Assembly: GCA_024276675.1 (NCBI GenBank)
Contig: JAJRWT010000068.1
Span: forward strand, 57,143 to 121,142
Direction of reading: 5' to 3'
Length of the DNA: 64,000 bases
From: Myxococcota bacterium
Lineage (GTDB): Bacteria > Myxococcota_A > UBA796 > JAFGLY01
Positions 54,099 through 63,296 of this stretch are shown piece after piece; within the stretch, counting starts at the first letter, position 1; every line of letters begins with the position of its first letter. The position numbers and the translations under genes were made by a program. Below the pieces are notes generated by a model, which was given only the letters and a program-made list of their open reading frames with translations, was not told where the DNA came from and ran no database searches.

Positions 54099-56114
54099 TC
54101 AGCCGGTCCTGCTGAAGTCCGGAGCCCGGCGGTCCAGAAATGCCCGGATCCCTTCTCTGGCCGCTGGAGTGCACGCGGTGGCGCCAAATGCGCGGTAGCC
54201 CAACTCGAGGGCCTGGTTCAGTGTTTCTGCCCTGGCCGCCTCGCGAATGGCGCTCTGAATTATGCCCAGCACCTGGGCGCTGAGGACTTCACCGCGGGGG
54301 CCCCTGGGCTCCAGGAGACTGGGTTCCAGTTCGACTGGATCCTGGGGAACACCCTGGACATTGCCCACGAGCTGGTGGACCCTGCCCACCGATTCGATGA
54401 TGAGCTGTCGCTGGCCGTTCACCAGGGTTTCCACGATTCCCACTTCATGGGCCTGCCGGGCCTCCAGGCTGGCGGCCTGGCAGAGCATCTCGTCCAGGAT
54501 GGACGCGGCGCCTGGCCACTTTCGGTAGGGCACCACCATTCCACCAAGACCGGGAGCAATTCCCAGGGTGACTTCTGGAAATTGCAGAACAGCCTCTGGG
54601 GTGGCCAGTATGGCGTGACAGCGCATGGCCAGTTCCAGTCCTCCGCCCAGGGCCAGGCCGTTCAAGGCCGCCACCACTGGTTTGTTCATCTGGTCCAAGT
54701 GCAGCAGCAAGCGCGAACAGTCGCGGGCATAGTCGGCGGACCTGGCGGAATCGCCCAACATCTCCGGGAACCTGCCAATATCTGCCCCGGCGCAGAACGC
54801 CCTGGGACCATAGCCGGTTATGACGAATCCCTGCAGCGCGGGATCGCCTTCGTATTCCAGCAACACCGAGAGGATTTCATCGGTGACCGAATCATCCAGG
54901 GCGTTCATGGCCTGTGGGCGCCGGATGGTGATCACCTTGACACCATCCAGATCGTCTATCAACAAGTGACGTAGAAAGTCCAGGTAGCCGGGGATGCCTC
55001 GCTCCGGAGCCGGCATCCCCGGGCGCTCGTGCAGAAATCTATTGTTGATACGTTCCACCTGGTCTTCGCCCAGTTCCTGCATGAGTTGCAGTGGCCCCTT
55101 CTTGAAGCCCAGGGCTAGGCAACAGCCCAGGTCCAGGTCGCACTGGGCACCGATTCCCCTGTCCAGGATGTCGTAGGATTGCGAGAACAGGATCCCGAGC
55201 AGGCGATCCCTGACGGCGTTCTCGATTGCCGGCTCCAAGGGTACCGCTCCGCCGGGCCTGCATGTTGCCCAGGTGTCCACGGAGCGAAAGATGGGGGCGG
55301 GCCGATAATGCTGGCCTTCTTCCATCTGCAGGGTATTGGTTTCCACAATGATGGGGTTGCCCCGGGCCATGTTGAGTACGAAGAAAGGTCCAGCATGGAC
55401 GAACCGGGAGGCCACCGTGTCTACCTGGGCGGCGCTGGCCACCTCCAGCAGGTGGGCTGCCTCGTTGCACCAGTTGTCGAACACGCGGTCCAACATGAAG
55501 CAGATGGCATCGGATGTGAGCAAGGGCACCTTGCCGGTGGAGCAGAACAGGCGGCAAAGATGGTTGACAACCTGCTGATCCACCGCTGGCCAGCGAACCA
55601 CTTCCACCGCGGGGTTGCGAAAAGCTGGCGCGAAGAAGTGCGTTACAGTCGCTCTTTCAGGGTGCTTCAGGCCGGAAAACAGGCGAGAAGCGGGCAAGGA
55701 GCTGGTGTTGGAGGTGATGATTGCCTGTTCTGCAACTATTTCTTCCACCTGGGCGAAGATCCGGTGCTTGAGGTCCAGGTTTTCGGTGGCGGCTTCCAGC
55801 ACCCAGTCACACCTGGATAGCTTCTGATAGTCAGTGGTGAACAGCAGGTTTTCGGTCACCGACGCGGCCCGTGGGGCGCTGAGCTTCCCCCTGGCGAGCC
55901 CCTTGGCCACGTAGGCATGGATTCGTTTGCCTGCGTTGTCCAGTGCTTCCTGCTCGATGTCCACGAGGACCAGTGAAAGCCGGGGCAGGGCGCTCTTGAG
56001 GTAGTACGCGATATCGGGACCGATGGTGCCAGCTCCTATGACACCGATCATGCGGGGTGTTGGAATGTTGGTATCCAGCAGAAGGGGATTTCCAGGGGGG
56101 CTTGCCAGGGTCAT
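54099..56114 (-). CDS. Fused 3-hydroxyacyl-CoA dehydrogenase / enoyl-CoA hydratase
   Basis: The N-terminal half is a 3-hydroxyacyl-CoA dehydrogenase: MIGVIGAGTIGPDIAYYL Rossmann motif, SNTSSLP, and catalytic His in THFFAPAFRNPAVEVV. The C-terminal half is a crotonase with AFCAGADIG and both catalytic Glu positions (GGGLELAMRC and PEVTLGIAPGLGG). This order (dehydrogenase first) is the reverse of bacterial FadB and resembles the archaeal bifunctional crotonyl-CoA hydratase/3-hydroxybutyryl-CoA dehydrogenase. ATG 56114 follows a GGAG; the frame is open to 56162. It probably acts in beta-oxidation or C4 acyl-CoA metabolism. It converges with the SDR gene. Confidence 0.9.
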   Translation of the reverse strand: MTLASPPGNPLLLDTNIPTPRMIGVIGAGTIGPDIAYYLKSALPRLSLVLVDIEQEALDNAGKRIHAYVAKGLARGKLSAPRAASVTENLLFTTDYQKLSRCDWVLEAATENLDLKHRIFAQVEEIVAEQAIITSNTSSLPASRLFSGLKHPERATVTHFFAPAFRNPAVEVVRWPAVDQQVVNHLCRLFCSTGKVPLLTSDAICFMLDRVFDNWCNEAAHLLEVASAAQVDTVASRFVHAGPFFVLNMARGNPIIVETNTLQMEEGQHYRPAPIFRSVDTWATCRPGGAVPLEPAIENAVRDRLLGILFSQSYDILDRGIGAQCDLDLGCCLALGFKKGPLQLMQELGEDQVERINNRFLHERPGMPAPERGIPGYLDFLRHLLIDDLDGVKVITIRRPQAMNALDDSVTDEILSVLLEYEGDPALQGFVITGYGPRAFCAGADIGRFPEMLGDSARSADYARDCSRLLLHLDQMNKPVVAALNGLALGGGLELAMRCHAILATPEAVLQFPEVTLGIAPGLGGMVVPYRKWPGAASILDEMLCQAASLEARQAHEVGIVETLVNGQRQLIIESVGRVHQLVGNVQGVPQDPVELEPSLLEPRGPRGEVLSAQVLGIIQSAIREAARAETLNQALELGYRAFGATACTPAAREGIRAFLDRRAPDFSRTG

Positions 56115-56221
56115 GAGGGGCCATCTCCTTGTTGGACAAGTGCTACCATGTTCATAACCCACATGAGCTGTCCAGGTCCCATGGTCGTTTCCGACGGCTC
56201 CTGAATGGAAGGAGTTGCAGC

Positions 56222-56779
56222 ATGATCCGCTTGCCGGGTTTTCCGAATCTTACCCGTATCATCCTTCAAGCGACTGCAATCTCGGTGTTGCTTGCCTGCC
56301 AGGCAGACCGCTCGGCCAGCAAAGCACCAGCTCAAATCGGAACCATTCCCGGGCAAGAGATCCCCGTCAGGCAATCCGCCGCTGCCCCTCCCGGCGATAC
56401 TCCCCTCCCCCTTGATGCAGCCGCCCAGGCCAAGGGCAACGCCGACGTTCTGGAGGTAGCTGCTCGGCAGACATCGCCCGGCCTGTGGACTTTTTCCGTG
56501 ACCGTGCACCACCCCGACAGGGGATGGGATGACTATGCCGACGGCTGGGACGTACTGGATCCCCAGGGAAACGTACTGAAACCCGATCCCCAGAGCCCAT
56601 TCACGCGCCTGCTGCTGCATCCACACGTTTCCGAGCAACCCTTCACGCGTAGTCAATCTGGTATTTCGATTCCCAACACTGTGACCACGGTGAGGGTGAG
56701 GGCCCATGACATGGTGGACGGTTGGGGAGGGCGCGAGGTACTCTACAACCTCAAAAGCGGCGAGCAGCAGGAGAAGTAG
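56222..56779 (+). CDS. Predicted lipoprotein of unknown function
   Basis: AAGGAG at 56207-56212 precedes ATG 56222. The 185-residue protein has a signal peptide ending in VLLAC and a Pro/Ala/Ser-rich linker. A C-terminal beta-rich segment (VTVHHPDRGWDDYADGWDVL) with many conserved-looking His/Trp/Asp residues follows. It is divergent from the dehydrogenase/hydratase gene. I do not recognise the family. Confidence 0.75.
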   Translation: MIRLPGFPNLTRIILQATAISVLLACQADRSASKAPAQIGTIPGQEIPVRQSAAAPPGDTPLPLDAAAQAKGNADVLEVAARQTSPGLWTFSVTVHHPDRGWDDYADGWDVLDPQGNVLKPDPQSPFTRLLLHPHVSEQPFTRSQSGISIPNTVTTVRVRAHDMVDGWGGREVLYNLKSGEQQEK

Positions 56780-56787
56780 GGCACGAG

Positions 56788-57612
56788 CTACTGAAAGTCC
56801 AGGATCTCACCGCCCTTGCTCAACCTGGCGCTCCACTGTGACGCGCCGTCGTCGATGGTCACCTGCACGGTGTTGTCGTCGAGGGCCGCGAATTCCATGC
56901 GTAGTTCTTTGCCTTCGGGGCTTGTGACCCGGTACAGGCCATTTCGCGGCACGGGATCACGGCCCATCATTTCCAGGTCGGAGGCTTCCAGTAACCACTC
57001 TTGCTGGCCCGATGTCCAGACGCGGGAACCCTTCACCCATATGCCTCCGTCCAGGCCCAACTTGGGTTCTATCTCTTCCTGGAAGAGGGTATCGTGGGTT
57101 TCCATCACTCCGTCATCACCGGTCCAGCTTACCGTACTTATGACATCACGGACATCCGTGGAGGTTCTCCAGAGTACGTTGGCATAGCCGTCCAGCAAGG
57201 TGCTGCCGTCGGTGAGGCCCACCCAGTTGTGTATGACCTCGGCTTCGGTGGATGTTGTCCGCATGATGAAGAGTCTGACGATCCCTCCGTACGAGTAACC
57301 GCCAAGATCGCACATGTTGTCCAGGGTTCCCAGGTCCACGATGATCATCTCCTGGTCCTGGCTGACCTCCGCGCATTCCACCTGTGCCAGGATCCATACC
57401 GCGAGATAGTCGAGGCTTTCTTCCACGGACATTCCAGGCACGAAGTTGGTGCCCAACTCTATGATCTCGGTGCTCAGAGCCTGCCCCTTTGCCGATGCTA
57501 TTGCTTGCTCCAGGGCTTCTCTTGCGACTTCGGAGTCATGTTGGCAACCTGGCGAAAGCAGAAAGACGGGCATGGCCAGAGACGCCAGAGATCTGGGGCG
57601 GAAAGCAGACAT
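56788..57612 (-). CDS. Predicted lipoprotein of unknown function
   Basis: The 274-residue protein has a signal peptide ending in FLLSPGC, a helical first third and a beta-rich remainder. No domain is recognised. It is followed on the other side by another small minus-strand lipoprotein gene, and its stop is nine bases from the stop of the convergent lipoprotein gene. Confidence 0.75.
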   Translation of the reverse strand: MSAFRPRSLASLAMPVFLLSPGCQHDSEVAREALEQAIASAKGQALSTEIIELGTNFVPGMSVEESLDYLAVWILAQVECAEVSQDQEMIIVDLGTLDNMCDLGGYSYGGIVRLFIMRTTSTEAEVIHNWVGLTDGSTLLDGYANVLWRTSTDVRDVISTVSWTGDDGVMETHDTLFQEEIEPKLGLDGGIWVKGSRVWTSGQQEWLLEASDLEMMGRDPVPRNGLYRVTSPEGKELRMEFAALDDNTVQVTIDDGASQWSARLSKGGEILDFQ

Positions 57613-57648
57613 GTAGGGGCTCGGATTCTTGTTCGATAACCAGTGGTG

Positions 57649-57987
57649 CTACTCACACGTGGTGCTCAGACGAGATTGTGCACAGTCGTTCGGAAAGGTG
57701 GAGCAATCATCCACCTGCTTGTTGTCCAGCAGCCACTGTTCGCACTCGGCTGCTTCGTAGGCCATTACGCAGTAGTCGCCCTGTTCGCGGCAATTGTCGT
57801 AGACATCGTCGTACCAGGTCTGGCAATCTTCCTCGCCTTCGAAGTCGGTACAATTCAGGTTCCGGCAGAGCCATTCTCCGTAGCTACGCAGGTAGGTGCA
57901 GCCTTCGAGTACGTCATCGGGGGGGAAGTTGTCGTAGTGGGAGCCTCCACAGCAGGTGAGCAGGAACGCAAATGCCAGAACAGTCAT
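57649..57987 (-). CDS. Small Cys-rich predicted lipoprotein
   Basis: The 112-residue product starts with a short signal ending in FAFLLTCC. The mature part contains about ten cysteines in an acidic, Tyr-rich background (DVYDNCREQGDYC), which suggests a disulfide-stabilised exported domain. No family recognised. Confidence 0.65.
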   Translation of the reverse strand: MTVLAFAFLLTCCGGSHYDNFPPDDVLEGCTYLRSYGEWLCRNLNCTDFEGEEDCQTWYDDVYDNCREQGDYCVMAYEAAECEQWLLDNKQVDDCSTFPNDCAQSRLSTTCE

Positions 57988-58138
57988 GGAGTCCTCCCGT
58001 ACACCGCCTGAATTCCCAGGGGATGGCTCCGAGTCAGGGAATAACGGACCACTAGTACACTGACGAGATTGTCTGCAGGGCCAATGCTCTTCATTTTACC
58101 TGAAAATTGCTGGCCGCCGGTGATTCCGGATAACTGGT

Positions 58139-58870
58139 TCAACGACGCTTCAAATCCAGCGGTCCTGTCGTGTTTTCCAGGAAGGCGAGTATTTCCTTGA
58201 TTCCCTTCCGCGCCATGTCCACCTGGGCCTTCAACTGGTCGAGGGAAAAGGGTGCTCCCTCGGCCGTGCCCTGCAGTTCCACGATCTGGCCCTTCCCGGT
58301 CATGACCACGTTCATGTCCACATCGGCCCTGGAATCTTCGTCGTAGGCGAGATCCAGCATGGCGACCGAGTCCACTATTCCAACAGATACTGCCGCCACG
58401 TAGTCACGCAGCGGAAGAGCCTTGAGATCGCCGGCCTCCACCATGCTCTGGAGCCCCAGGACCATGGCCACGAAGCCACCGTTTACCGATGCGGTGCGTG
58501 TGCCACCATCGGCCTGGAGTACATCGCAGTCGATGTGTACTTGCCTGGGTCCCAGTGCCCTCATGTCGACCACGGACCTCAGGGCGCGCCCGATGAGTCG
58601 CTGGATCTCGGCGGTCCGCCCCTTGGTGTCGAAGCGACCCTCCCTGAGCGAGCGAGTGCTGGTGGATCGGGGAAGCATGCGATATTCGGCGTTCACCCAA
58701 CCTGCCCCCGAGTCCCGGCGCCAACGTGGCAGATCTCTGGAGATGGTGGCCGTGCAGTGGACACGAGTACGGCCGGTTTCGAAGATGCAGCTCCCCTCGG
58801 CATAGATGTTTATGTCGGTCTGGCATCGCAATGTTCTTAGTTGATCCTGTTCTCTGCCGTCTGAACGCAT
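58139..58870 (-). CDS. rph: Ribonuclease PH
   Basis: RNase PH trims tRNA 3' ends by phosphorolysis. The 243-residue protein starts with the canonical MRSDGREQDQLR and has EGRFDTKGRTAEIQRLIGRA, DCDVLQADGGTRTASVNG and GTAEGAPFS, the phosphate- and substrate-binding motifs. Length is normal. Confidence 0.97.
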   Translation of the reverse strand: MRSDGREQDQLRTLRCQTDINIYAEGSCIFETGRTRVHCTATISRDLPRWRRDSGAGWVNAEYRMLPRSTSTRSLREGRFDTKGRTAEIQRLIGRALRSVVDMRALGPRQVHIDCDVLQADGGTRTASVNGGFVAMVLGLQSMVEAGDLKALPLRDYVAAVSVGIVDSVAMLDLAYDEDSRADVDMNVVMTGKGQIVELQGTAEGAPFSLDQLKAQVDMARKGIKEILAFLENTTGPLDLKRR

Positions 58871-59053
58871 CTGAACTCCTACTGGGTTGAAAATGGGACA
58901 ACCAGGTAACCCGACCCTGAACCCTTCGGGGCTTCACGAGGCAGATCAGTCACACGAAGGGCCCTTCACAGGAAGGCGCTCCCTTCCCATTTCGGCTACC
59001 GGGGGTATGGCCGGTTATATACCTGATCCTGTCTGTCGAAGAAGGAGCAGCGC

Positions 59054-59638
59054 GTGGACAAGCCCAACCACCAAGAGTCACCATGGCGCTGCCCATGGCC
59101 CGGTGACGACCCCCTCTACCAAGCCTACCACGACCACGAGTGGGGCGTGCCTCTTCACGACGACCGCAAGCTCTTCGAGTTCCTGGTCCTGGAGGGGGCA
59201 CAGGCCGGCCTATCCTGGCTCACCATCCTCAGGCGGCGAGAGGGCTACCGAAGAGCATTCGGCAACTTCGACGTGCAAGCCATCGCCAACTTCGACAAGC
59301 GCAAGGTGGAGCAGCTTCTGCAGGATCCCCGGATAATACGCAATCGGCGCAAAGTGGAATCCGCCATCAGAAACGCGGCTGCCTTCCTGCGTGTCCAGGA
59401 GCAGTTCGGGTCCTTCGACGAATACATCTGGCGCTTCGTGGACGGGCGACCTATCCGCAACGCGTGGCGCAACATGGAACAGGTGCCGGCCAGCACGGAC
59501 CTGTCACGAAAGATAAGCAGGGATCTCCGCGCCAGGGGCTTTTCATTCGTAGGGCCCACCATCGTCTACGCACACATGCAGGCAACCGGCATGGTCAACG
59601 ACCATCTGCTGCGCTGTTTCAGGCATTCCCAGCTCTGA
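59054..59638 (+). CDS. tag: DNA-3-methyladenine glycosylase I
   Basis: This HhH-fold base-excision enzyme removes 3-methyladenine. GTG 59054 follows AAGGAG at 59042-59047. The zinc ligands of the TAG family are visible: Cys in WRCPWPG, His in YHDHEWG, and the HLLRC pair near the C terminus. ANFDKRKVEQLLQDP and FSFVGPTIVYAHMQATG are typical. 194 residues is normal length. Confidence 0.95.
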   Translation: MDKPNHQESPWRCPWPGDDPLYQAYHDHEWGVPLHDDRKLFEFLVLEGAQAGLSWLTILRRREGYRRAFGNFDVQAIANFDKRKVEQLLQDPRIIRNRRKVESAIRNAAAFLRVQEQFGSFDEYIWRFVDGRPIRNAWRNMEQVPASTDLSRKISRDLRARGFSFVGPTIVYAHMQATGMVNDHLLRCFRHSQL

Positions 59639-59754
59639 GCTGCTCAACCCACCAATTCCTGGTGATCGCGAAACGAATCCAATGGCCACCATGAACTCAG
59701 ACCCTGTTTCATGGATGTGTTGGTCGCGCCTGCCATTGGGCACAAGGGGTGAAA

Positions 59755-60537
59755 ATGGCTCGTCTACAAACAATCCTACTCATCCTGGGCCTAGTTGTGG
59801 CCCAGGCCTGCAAGCCTCCACCCGATGCTCCCACCCAGTTGGACGATCTCTGCACATACCTCTTCTCCCACCATTCCGACGAAGACTCCGCCAACATGGA
59901 AGCTGGCGTGAACAACCTGATCACCTGGCTGGACAAGAACCTGGAAATGACCCTGGAGGGCTACAGCGTCAGCGGCCTGGATTCGACCACCACCGGAGCC
60001 CTGGACGGACAGGAACGCAGCGTTCTGGGCATCTTCGGGGTCGCCGTAGGCACAGAAAGCGCTTTCCCCCTTGCAGACGCCGTATATGCCATGGTGGCCG
60101 TGGACCAGGAGGAGATCCACGGAGACTACTACTCCGACTACCAGCGTGATTATCTCAGCGATCCCGCCTGCTTCCTGGCACAGAGCTGTCCTCGGCTTGA
60201 AGCCACCGAGGAGTACGAGGCCCACTTCACCCTGGGGATCACCAGCAGAAACTACACCCACAACCAATATCTCTGGGTTGATACCTATGGCGGCCTCGCC
60301 ATGGCACACAGGGCCTGGCTGGTGGAACCACCGGAAGTGGACTTCTATTGGCTCCAGGTGGAGCAGCAGTACTATCTGGACGTGTTCGTCCCAGCGGCCG
60401 GCGGGCATCGCCGGTTGCAGGTCACGTGGATGGTGAACAACCAGGACGCTGTCCCCCAGGACCTGGTCATGAACCTCGTAATCGATGGAATGATCGACCA
60501 CTCCGACAACATGGAAGATTGGTTCAACAGCCTGTAG
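59755..60537 (+). CDS. Predicted lipoprotein of unknown function
   Basis: AAGGGG precedes ATG 59755 (GTG 59749 also in frame). A signal peptide ends in VVAQACK. The ~240-residue mature protein is acidic and Tyr/Asp-rich, with about four cysteines and no recognised domain. The ABC permease gene follows about 90 bases later on the same strand. Confidence 0.72.
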   Translation: MARLQTILLILGLVVAQACKPPPDAPTQLDDLCTYLFSHHSDEDSANMEAGVNNLITWLDKNLEMTLEGYSVSGLDSTTTGALDGQERSVLGIFGVAVGTESAFPLADAVYAMVAVDQEEIHGDYYSDYQRDYLSDPACFLAQSCPRLEATEEYEAHFTLGITSRNYTHNQYLWVDTYGGLAMAHRAWLVEPPEVDFYWLQVEQQYYLDVFVPAAGGHRRLQVTWMVNNQDAVPQDLVMNLVIDGMIDHSDNMEDWFNSL

Positions 60538-60625
60538 GAGGGCCGCTCCATGCTCTCTCTAGCCCGGGTTCCACAAAGGAAGCAGCCGCCGTTCTTCATC
60601 TGACGGTGGTATCCACAGCGGGGGA

Positions 60626-61546
60626 ATGGCGATGAGTCCAGCGCATAGAATGTCCAGGAGCCTGCACGACGCCTTCCTGGTTTGTTGCTTCGATATCCGC
60701 GAATCCCTGAAATCCCGGAAGGCTGTCCTGTTGTCTCTGATCTATCTCGGCGGAGCCATGGCTTTTGCGGCCCTGTTTGTATTCGTTCTGCGGGAAATGG
60801 CGTGGTCGGTGACCGGGACAGGTGACTCCACTTCTGGACAAGGGGCTGCGATTCCCGGGGGCAGCAGCCAATTCCACGACATTCTTCTGCGGCTTTTCAA
60901 CAACAGCGAACTGGCTGATGGAATTTCACAGGTACCCCCGCTGGCTCTCCTCTACGGATGGCTTGCCTTCACCTTCGTACCTTTCCTGGCGATACTCGCC
61001 TCCGCATCATCAGTTTCAACTGAACTGGCCTCGGGTTCCTGCCGTTTCGTGCTCGTCCGGGTTGACCGTTTCGCGTGGACCCTTGGCAAGCTGGCTGCCC
61101 AGGCCCTGGTGCTGGCCATGGGTATTGTCCTGGGAGCCCTTGGAGTGCTGCTGGTGGCATATGCAGGGATGCCGGAGTCTGAAATCATCTACTCTGCTCC
61201 ATGGCTGGCCACCATGGCTCTCCGGGCCTGGTTCTTCGGATTCGCCTACATCGGCCTGGCCCTGGGCATCTCGCAGGTGGTCCCTTCCCCGTGGGCCTCC
61301 ACCGGGTTGGGGCTGTTGGTCCTTATCGGCATGTCGGTGTTGGCTCATGTGCTGGGAAACGACTGGGTACAGCTTCAAACGGCTCCCGTTGGGTTCTGGC
61401 TGTATCAACTGCTGCCCCAGGCCCACCGCATCGATCTGATGCTGCCCGCTCTTCCGGACCGGCTAGTGGCTTCCACCTGGCTGCTGGGCCTGGGGTTTCT
61501 GTACCACTTCATGGGTTTTCTGGCAGTTAGAAGGTGGGACGCATGA
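60626..61546 (+). CDS. ABC-2 type transporter permease
   Basis: The 306-residue protein has about six hydrophobic helices, beginning with VLLSLIYLGGAMAFAALFVF, and an N-terminal SLHDAFLVCCFDIRESL segment typical of ABC-2/CcmB-like permeases. Its stop overlaps the ATG of the ATPase gene (61543), and the ATPase overlaps deoD, so all three are one operon. ATG 60632 is an alternative start. Transported substrate unknown. Confidence 0.85.
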   Translation: MAMSPAHRMSRSLHDAFLVCCFDIRESLKSRKAVLLSLIYLGGAMAFAALFVFVLREMAWSVTGTGDSTSGQGAAIPGGSSQFHDILLRLFNNSELADGISQVPPLALLYGWLAFTFVPFLAILASASSVSTELASGSCRFVLVRVDRFAWTLGKLAAQALVLAMGIVLGALGVLLVAYAGMPESEIIYSAPWLATMALRAWFFGFAYIGLALGISQVVPSPWASTGLGLLVLIGMSVLAHVLGNDWVQLQTAPVGFWLYQLLPQAHRIDLMLPALPDRLVASTWLLGLGFLYHFMGFLAVRRWDA

Positions 61547-62472
61547 ATTCATCGGCTCTCCGTTTTCGGGACGTCACTCGTTCCTTCGGATCCACCAGGG
61601 CTCTCGATGGCCTGGACATGGAAGTCCCACGAGGCAGCATCTGCGGTTTCGTGGGCCCCAACGGAGCCGGCAAGACCACGACCATGGCAATCGCGACGGG
61701 ACTGCTGATGCCCGATTCCGGAATCGTGGACATCCTGGGCCAGGGGCCTTTCGATGCCACGCTCCACTCGGGCCGGGTTTCGCTGCTTCCCCAGGATTGC
61801 AGGCTGAACCCCCACACCTCCATCCGCAACCTCTTGATCCACCTGGCCCGCCTTCAAGGTATGTCCAGGAGCCAGGCCCGCAAGGACTGTGCCCGTCTAC
61901 TGGAGGCCGTCGCCCTGGAAGAACGCGCCAACCGATCTCTTCGTACGCTGTCACATGGCATGAAACGGCGCCTCTATGTTGCTCAAGCGTTCCTGGGAAA
62001 CCCGGAGTTGGTACTGCTGGACGAACCCATGGCAGGCCTGGATCCCCAGATCGTCGTCCGCATCCGCGACCTGATGTTCATGCACCGTGGCAGTTGTACC
62101 TTGCTGGTCAGCTCCCATGTCTTGTGGGAACTGGAAACCTTCTGTGATCACATGATCTTCCTGGACAGCGGCAGATGCGTGGAAAACGCTCCCATGGATG
62201 TCCTCACCGACAAGAAATGCACGGTCAGGGTATCCTTCACGGGACAGCTCCCCCTCCAGGCACTACAAGCTGCACTTCCCGACCTGGAGTTGGCTCTCGA
62301 GGCGGGAGAGTTGCAGATCAAGGCTCCGGCAAGTTGGTCGCTGTCCCGCCTGAACGGCATCTGCCTGCCGGTACTCCTGGTCAACGGAGTGGAGATTCTA
62401 GAGGTCAAGGCCGGCCGAAGCCTGGAGGAGGCCTACCTGGATTCAGGCAAAACACAGGAGACATATGAATGA
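61543..62472 (+). CDS. ABC transporter ATP-binding protein
   Basis: Walker A GPNGAGKTTTMAI, signature LRTLSHGMKRRLYVAQ (a SHG variant), Walker B LVLLDEPMAGLDPQ and the switch His in LVSSHVLWELE are visible. The C-terminal region is the short accessory domain of NosF/DrrA-like exporters. It partners with the permease at 60626. Its stop overlaps the start of deoD by four bases. Confidence 0.93.
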   Translation: MNSSALRFRDVTRSFGSTRALDGLDMEVPRGSICGFVGPNGAGKTTTMAIATGLLMPDSGIVDILGQGPFDATLHSGRVSLLPQDCRLNPHTSIRNLLIHLARLQGMSRSQARKDCARLLEAVALEERANRSLRTLSHGMKRRLYVAQAFLGNPELVLLDEPMAGLDPQIVVRIRDLMFMHRGSCTLLVSSHVLWELETFCDHMIFLDSGRCVENAPMDVLTDKKCTVRVSFTGQLPLQALQAALPDLELALEAGELQIKAPASWSLSRLNGICLPVLLVNGVEILEVKAGRSLEEAYLDSGKTQETYE

Positions 62473-63182
62473 CCATCCATCTTGCCATGAAAGAACACGG
62501 AGACACCGCCCCCACGGTATTGCTCCCCGGCGATCCCTACCGAGCCCGTTTCATTGCAGAAAAGTTCTTCCATTCCTCCCGCTGCATCAACCAGGTCAGG
62601 GGAATGCTTGGCTATTCCGGCACCTACCAGGGTCACGCGGTCACCGTTCTGGGAACCGGCATGGGTGTACCCTCCATGGCCATCTACGCCACCGAGTTGA
62701 TCAGGGAATACGGCGCCCGCACCTTGATCCGGGTGGGTACCTGTGGCGGCATCCAGGAACAGGTGCGGGTGGGCGACCTGATCCTGGCTCAGGCGGCGGG
62801 TACCGACTCAGCTTTCAACACTCACATCTTCGGTGGCAGGGACTTCGCACCCACCGCCGACTTTGGGCTTCTCTCCAGTGCATGGAACATGGCAGGCGCC
62901 ATGGGTTTCAAGGCCCACGTGGGGGCCGTGTTCACCACGGACCTTTTCTACCACGACGATCCCGAGTTCTTTCAAATCTGGAAGGATCACGGCGTGCTCG
63001 CCACCGAGATGGAAACCGCTGCCCTCTACACGGTGGCGGCCAGGTACGGTGCAAGGGCTCTCTCGATTCTGACAGTGAGCGATGACCTGTTGAGCAGGCA
63101 ATCAGTCTCTTCGGATGACCGGGAGACCGCGTTCATGGGCATGGTGGAGTTGGCCCTGAGCACTGCCTTTGCTGCGCCGTAG
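62469..63182 (+). CDS. deoD: Purine-nucleoside phosphorylase, DeoD type
   Basis: DeoD cleaves purine (deoxy)nucleosides with phosphate. Motifs are LLPGDPYRARFIAE, GTGMGVPSMAIYATELI, RVGTCGGIQ, ATEMETAALY (nucleoside-binding) and TVSDDL (catalytic Asp). At 237 residues the length is normal. It is translationally coupled to an ABC exporter pair, an unusual context for a salvage enzyme. Confidence 0.95.
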   Translation: MTIHLAMKEHGDTAPTVLLPGDPYRARFIAEKFFHSSRCINQVRGMLGYSGTYQGHAVTVLGTGMGVPSMAIYATELIREYGARTLIRVGTCGGIQEQVRVGDLILAQAAGTDSAFNTHIFGGRDFAPTADFGLLSSAWNMAGAMGFKAHVGAVFTTDLFYHDDPEFFQIWKDHGVLATEMETAALYTVAARYGARALSILTVSDDLLSRQSVSSDDRETAFMGMVELALSTAFAAP

Positions 63183-63296
63183 GCGCCAGAATGGCCCTTC
63201 GGTCGGTACAGGTGGGGAATCGCCCTGAGACGGCGAGCACGCCTCCGGGCTCCTGGAACAACCCAAAGGTAGCACGGCAACCTGCCGGACAGGTAG

